From NCBI RefSeq assembly GCF_014697025.1, contig NZ_JACJRC010000020.1, forward strand, positions 38,937-102,936: a stretch of DNA of 64,000 nt, in the 5' to 3' direction. This document shows positions 61,385-64,000 of this stretch, piece by piece. The notes under the pieces were generated by a model. That model did no database searches. It had not been told where the DNA came from and was given only the letters and a program-made list of their open reading frames with translations. The stretch is from Alkalinema sp. FACHB-956. GTDB taxonomy: Bacteria; Cyanobacteriota; Cyanobacteriia; Leptolyngbyales; Leptolyngbyaceae. Within the stretch, counting starts at the first letter, position 1; each line of letters begins with the position of its first letter. A program made the position numbers and the translations under genes.

Positions 61385-62368
61385 ATGTCCAATAGACGCG
61401 GATTCCCCAGGCTGACGCCCGATCGCTCAAGCTCCGATCGCCCAAGCTCCGATTTCCCATCGGCGGGTCATCCGTCGCCCCCTCATGCTTTTTCCCAGCA
61501 TCTAGCCGCAATTCTGGATAATCAGTCGATCGCGGCGGTTTTATTTTTGGCTCCGGCGCTGCTGCTGTTGGGACTGTTTGTGTTGTATCCGATCGGCTAT
61601 TTGGTCTATCTCAGTTTTACCCAAGGCAGTTTTACGCGGGTGGGGGTGCATTGGGTGGGGCTGCGTAACTACCTGCGGCTTTTCGCGAGTCCGGACTTTT
61701 GGCAGGTGTTGGGCAATACGCTGTACTTTACTGGGGCGACGGTGGTGCCGAGTATTGCGTTGCCCTTGGGTTTGGCAGTTTGGCTCGATCGATCGCCCTT
61801 GCAAGGATTGCTGCGCACGGCCTACTTTATTCCGTCGATTACGTCGATCGTGGCGGCGGGGTTAGGGTTTCGCTGGCTGTTTCAGACGGATGGCCCGATC
61901 AATGGGCTGCTGGGTTTCCTGGGGATTGCCCCGATTAGTTGGCTGGCGAGTCCGACTTGGGCAATGCCGGTGCTGATTTTGGTAAGTCTTTGGAAGCAGT
62001 TGGGGTTCAATATGGTGGTTTTTCTGGCGGGGTTGCAAACGATTCCCGTCAGTCGCTACGAGGCGGCGGAACTGGATGGGGCCAATGACTGGCAACAGTT
62101 TTGGCATATTACGTTACCGGGGTTACAACCGACGCTCGTGTTCACAACGATTACAACGGCGATTTTTACCCTGCGCAGTTTTGAACAGGTTTATGTGATG
62201 ACGGGCGGTGGGCCAGTGAATTCGACCAATTTACTGGTGTATTACATCTATGAACAAGCGTTTGCGCAATTTGATTTTGGCTTTGCGGCTGCGGCTGCGA
62301 CCTTTCTGTTAGCGATCGCGCTTGTCTTGGTCTATCTCCAGTTACGCTTCAACCAAAATGGTGATTAA
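61385..62368 (+). CDS. Sugar-type ABC transporter permease (MalF/UgpA family)
   Basis: 327 residues: Ser/Pro-rich N-terminal ~50 residues, six membrane helices, EAA loop EAAELDGANDWQQFWHITLPGL (~225). Member of the binding-protein-dependent carbohydrate permeases. Partner permease, ATPase and binding protein are not in the window, so the substrate is unknown. ATG 61385. Convergent with the 62493 gene. Confidence 0.9.
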   Translation: MSNRRGFPRLTPDRSSSDRPSSDFPSAGHPSPPHAFSQHLAAILDNQSIAAVLFLAPALLLLGLFVLYPIGYLVYLSFTQGSFTRVGVHWVGLRNYLRLFASPDFWQVLGNTLYFTGATVVPSIALPLGLAVWLDRSPLQGLLRTAYFIPSITSIVAAGLGFRWLFQTDGPINGLLGFLGIAPISWLASPTWAMPVLILVSLWKQLGFNMVVFLAGLQTIPVSRYEAAELDGANDWQQFWHITLPGLQPTLVFTTITTAIFTLRSFEQVYVMTGGGPVNSTNLLVYYIYEQAFAQFDFGFAAAAATFLLAIALVLVYLQLRFNQNGD

Positions 62369-62492
62369 CTCAGAACTTTGCAACTGGCTTTTTCAGGATG
62401 CTTGATTCTAAGAACACTCCCAGGACTCAGCTATCCTAATCAGAGTTCAGTCCGCTTCAGATCCTGACTCCTTCAACATACAAGCACATATG

Positions 62493-63665
62493 TTAGCTAG
62501 ATTGCCCTGACCCACCAATAGCAAAAGGTGTGAGCGGTACATCGAGAAGTTCAGGAAGGTTAGAAGAACCAACTACCTCGTCACAAAATGGATTGGGAAA
62601 ACACTCTATCTTGCCATTGAACATTGTTGCAACTCCAGTGATGTTTCTTCTTGCGCTTTCTTCCGTTACAAAAATTCCAGGTTTGTCAATATATAAATGC
62701 CGTCGAGAGTCAAATCCAAGTTGAAAGAGTAACTTCTGTTGATCTCCTTGCAATCTATCCGTGACAACTTTAGGGTAAATTACTCGCTGCGGACCAAATT
62801 CGTCGGGTTTGAGCCAATCTATAAACATTGTAGAACCGTATAAAGCTTGATATACCGCATCATGAAGCTCAATAGAACCCAAGTCAAGAAAGACTAGGAA
62901 GGGTTGTGCTAAATAATCTTTCTGCCAAGATTCGCGTTTAGAAGATTTCTTCCGAACTGCCTCTTCAATCTGCTGGACATATTTTTCACTGGGAACCAAC
63001 GTTGGAGATGTAGCATAGGAGGAAATTCTCCCCCATCCTGGTTCTGTTGATTCTACAGAAATTTTTTCATCCTTTAGATAAAACGTATAAGGTAGTTCAT
63101 TTCGAGCAAGAGATTTTAGATGCTGTTCCAATTCCTTTACAAAATCTTCGAACATGTTCTCTTTCTCTGATCGCTCAGAGAAATCCACAGCTAGTTTAGA
63201 AAGACCTTCAGAATAGACAATAGATAAAGCAAAATCTCGTTCTTTAAGTAAGGGAGTTAGTTTTTGGTAAAGTAAGAAGTTAATATCATCCCCGAATTTT
63301 CTCATAACTTCGACCCATATCTTTAAATCTCCACGACTTATAGATAGGTCTGGTGGTTTTCCAGATTTGAACCTCCTATCTTTATCCAGTAATAGTTCTA
63401 CTTCAAAATTCCTTTTCGCTAATTCTTTAGCTACTCTAAGTTCGGAAAGTGTTGGAAGTAATTTGCTTGTTGAGCCTATTTCAGCAAGTTTTTCCTGAAT
63501 ACCGTGAATAGGAAGCTCATTTACATCAATAAGTGCATCATAATAGTTAATCCAGGTGTAAATGTGGACTTTAAAGTTGTCTGCAAACCAGTCTCGAAAA
63601 TTTCGGTTCTTAGCAAAAGCCCATCTGAGGAGATTAATTTCGTCATTGGTGAGTTTAGAAGACAC
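62493..63665 (-). CDS. Unknown protein, possible PD-(D/E)XK nuclease
   Basis: 390 residues, no membrane segment. A motif set SELRVAKELAKRNFEVEL (E75), PPDLSI (D106) and IWVEVMRK (E119) matches the E...PD...(E)x(K) order of PD-(D/E)XK nucleases, though the last position is Met instead of Lys. The remaining 250 residues are not recognised. AT-rich codon use, an IS3 element and a truncated gene on its upstream side suggest an accessory, possibly defence-related gene. ATG 63665. Confidence 0.6.
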   Translation of the reverse strand: MSSKLTNDEINLLRWAFAKNRNFRDWFADNFKVHIYTWINYYDALIDVNELPIHGIQEKLAEIGSTSKLLPTLSELRVAKELAKRNFEVELLLDKDRRFKSGKPPDLSISRGDLKIWVEVMRKFGDDINFLLYQKLTPLLKERDFALSIVYSEGLSKLAVDFSERSEKENMFEDFVKELEQHLKSLARNELPYTFYLKDEKISVESTEPGWGRISSYATSPTLVPSEKYVQQIEEAVRKKSSKRESWQKDYLAQPFLVFLDLGSIELHDAVYQALYGSTMFIDWLKPDEFGPQRVIYPKVVTDRLQGDQQKLLFQLGFDSRRHLYIDKPGIFVTEESARRNITGVATMFNGKIECFPNPFCDEVVGSSNLPELLDVPLTPFAIGGSGQSS

Positions 63666-63791
63666 AAATACTTATTCTGCTAATGGGTATTTAATCTACC
63701 TAACGGCCCTGTTCAGCGGCAGCAAACAACTTTTATATTATACTAAGATTCGTAAATCGTCCGATGCGACAGGATTGTTAGACCAGCGCGA

Positions 63792-63878
63792 CTAAGATAG
63801 CTCCTTGATTGTCACTACGCCACCTGGAGTTCCTTGAATGTTCAACTCATAGCCCTCAAGTAGAGCCATTCCATACGG
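63792..63878 (-). pseudogene. C-terminal gene fragment cut by IS3 element
   Basis: On the minus strand an open frame runs from the IS3 edge (63878) to a stop at 63792: PYGMALLEGYELNIQGTPGG then VVTIKELS. It has protein-like composition and no start of its own, so it looks like the end of a gene interrupted by the element; the rest should lie beyond the window end. Family not recognised. Confidence 0.5.
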
Positions 63879-64000
63879 TGGACCCCAAAAACTGGACAGG
63901 TAGTTAAGCTCTGAAAACTCAAACTGTGATAGGAGTATTTCATGGGCAATAAACGCAAACAATACAGCGCCGACTTCAAAGCCAAAGTAGCCTTAGCGGC
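63879..64000 (+). mobile_element. IS3-family insertion sequence, left end (cut by window end)
   Basis: Starts with TGGACCCCAAAAACTGGACA, an IS3-type terminal inverted repeat, followed by an OrfA start at 63942. The element runs off the window. Confidence 0.85.
63942..64000 (+). CDS. IS3-family transposase OrfA, N-terminal fragment
   Basis: MGNKRKQYSADFKAKVALA is the N-terminus of the HTH_Tnp_1 OrfA proteins. AGGAG at 63931-63935 precedes the ATG. Truncated by the window edge, so integrity is unknown. Confidence 0.9.
   Translation, partial: MGNKRKQYSADFKAKVALA

Overview
The window is chromosomal DNA from a phycobilisome-containing cyanobacterium. The evidence is dense HIP1 octamers (GCGATCGC) and genes found together only in cyanobacteria: chlG, a psbA-type D1 gene, pcyA, the cpc phycocyanin operon, petN, and DUF3386, DUF2808 and Pilin_GH families. 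Gene content and style suggest a freshwater filamentous Leptolyngbya-like lineage; this is inference and no species is claimed. I recognised no rRNA, tRNA or CRISPR array.

Layout. 1-4.4 kb: the tail of a Get3/ArsA-type ATPase, chlorophyll synthase (chlG) and a class A penicillin-binding protein. 4.5-10.7 kb: a low-oxygen cluster of an oxidative cyclase (chlA/acsF type, minus strand) divergent from heme oxygenase, hemN, a variant psbA and an acyl-lipid desaturase. The psbA product has the residues that define the micro-oxic D1' form while keeping all Mn-cluster ligands. 10.7-25.3 kb: mostly housekeeping and conserved cyanobacterial genes (M50 protease, pirin, PRC-barrel protein, coaX, GH57, Nfu, DUF3386, glycerate kinase, COP23, GT39). 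25.3-33.6 kb: an accessory stretch with a complete IS5-type element, a CARDB/RTX secreted protein, a VWA protein, a MITE, a small gene with a long structured leader, two tandem small exported paralogues, transposase debris and an Rpn nuclease. 33.6-46.8 kb: petN, an ndhP-like small gene, an ammonium transporter with an NtcA box, pcyA, a Ser/Thr kinase, tatA, trmD, gloB with an in-frame repeat expansion, a glycosyltransferase, and the second copy of the structured-leader gene. 47-51.4 kb: phycocyanin, with cpcG divergent from cpcB-cpcA-(terminator)-cpcC-cpcC2. 51.8-61.4 kb: exported proteins, a pair of Pilin_GH paralogues, a PAS hybrid histidine kinase and a CheB-CheR-PAS fusion. 61.4-64 kb: a sugar-type ABC permease, a possible PD-(D/E)XK nuclease, and an IS3 element that cuts a gene at the window edge.

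How genes work together. Heme oxygenase, then PcyA, make phycocyanobilin for the CpcA/CpcB subunits encoded nearby. The cyclase, HemN and ChlG serve chlorophyll synthesis, and the cyclase/HO/HemN/D1'/desaturase block looks like a set that keeps pigment synthesis and photosystem II running when oxygen is scarce.

The most interesting unexplained item is a duplicated unit at 30.5-31.25 kb and 45.0-45.75 kb. Each copy has a related MITE-like element, then a promoter with identical spacing, then a ~240-nt leader that folds into the same four-helix RNA with compensatory base changes, then a ~70-residue protein of unknown function. It looks like an undescribed cis-regulatory RNA with its own small protein family.
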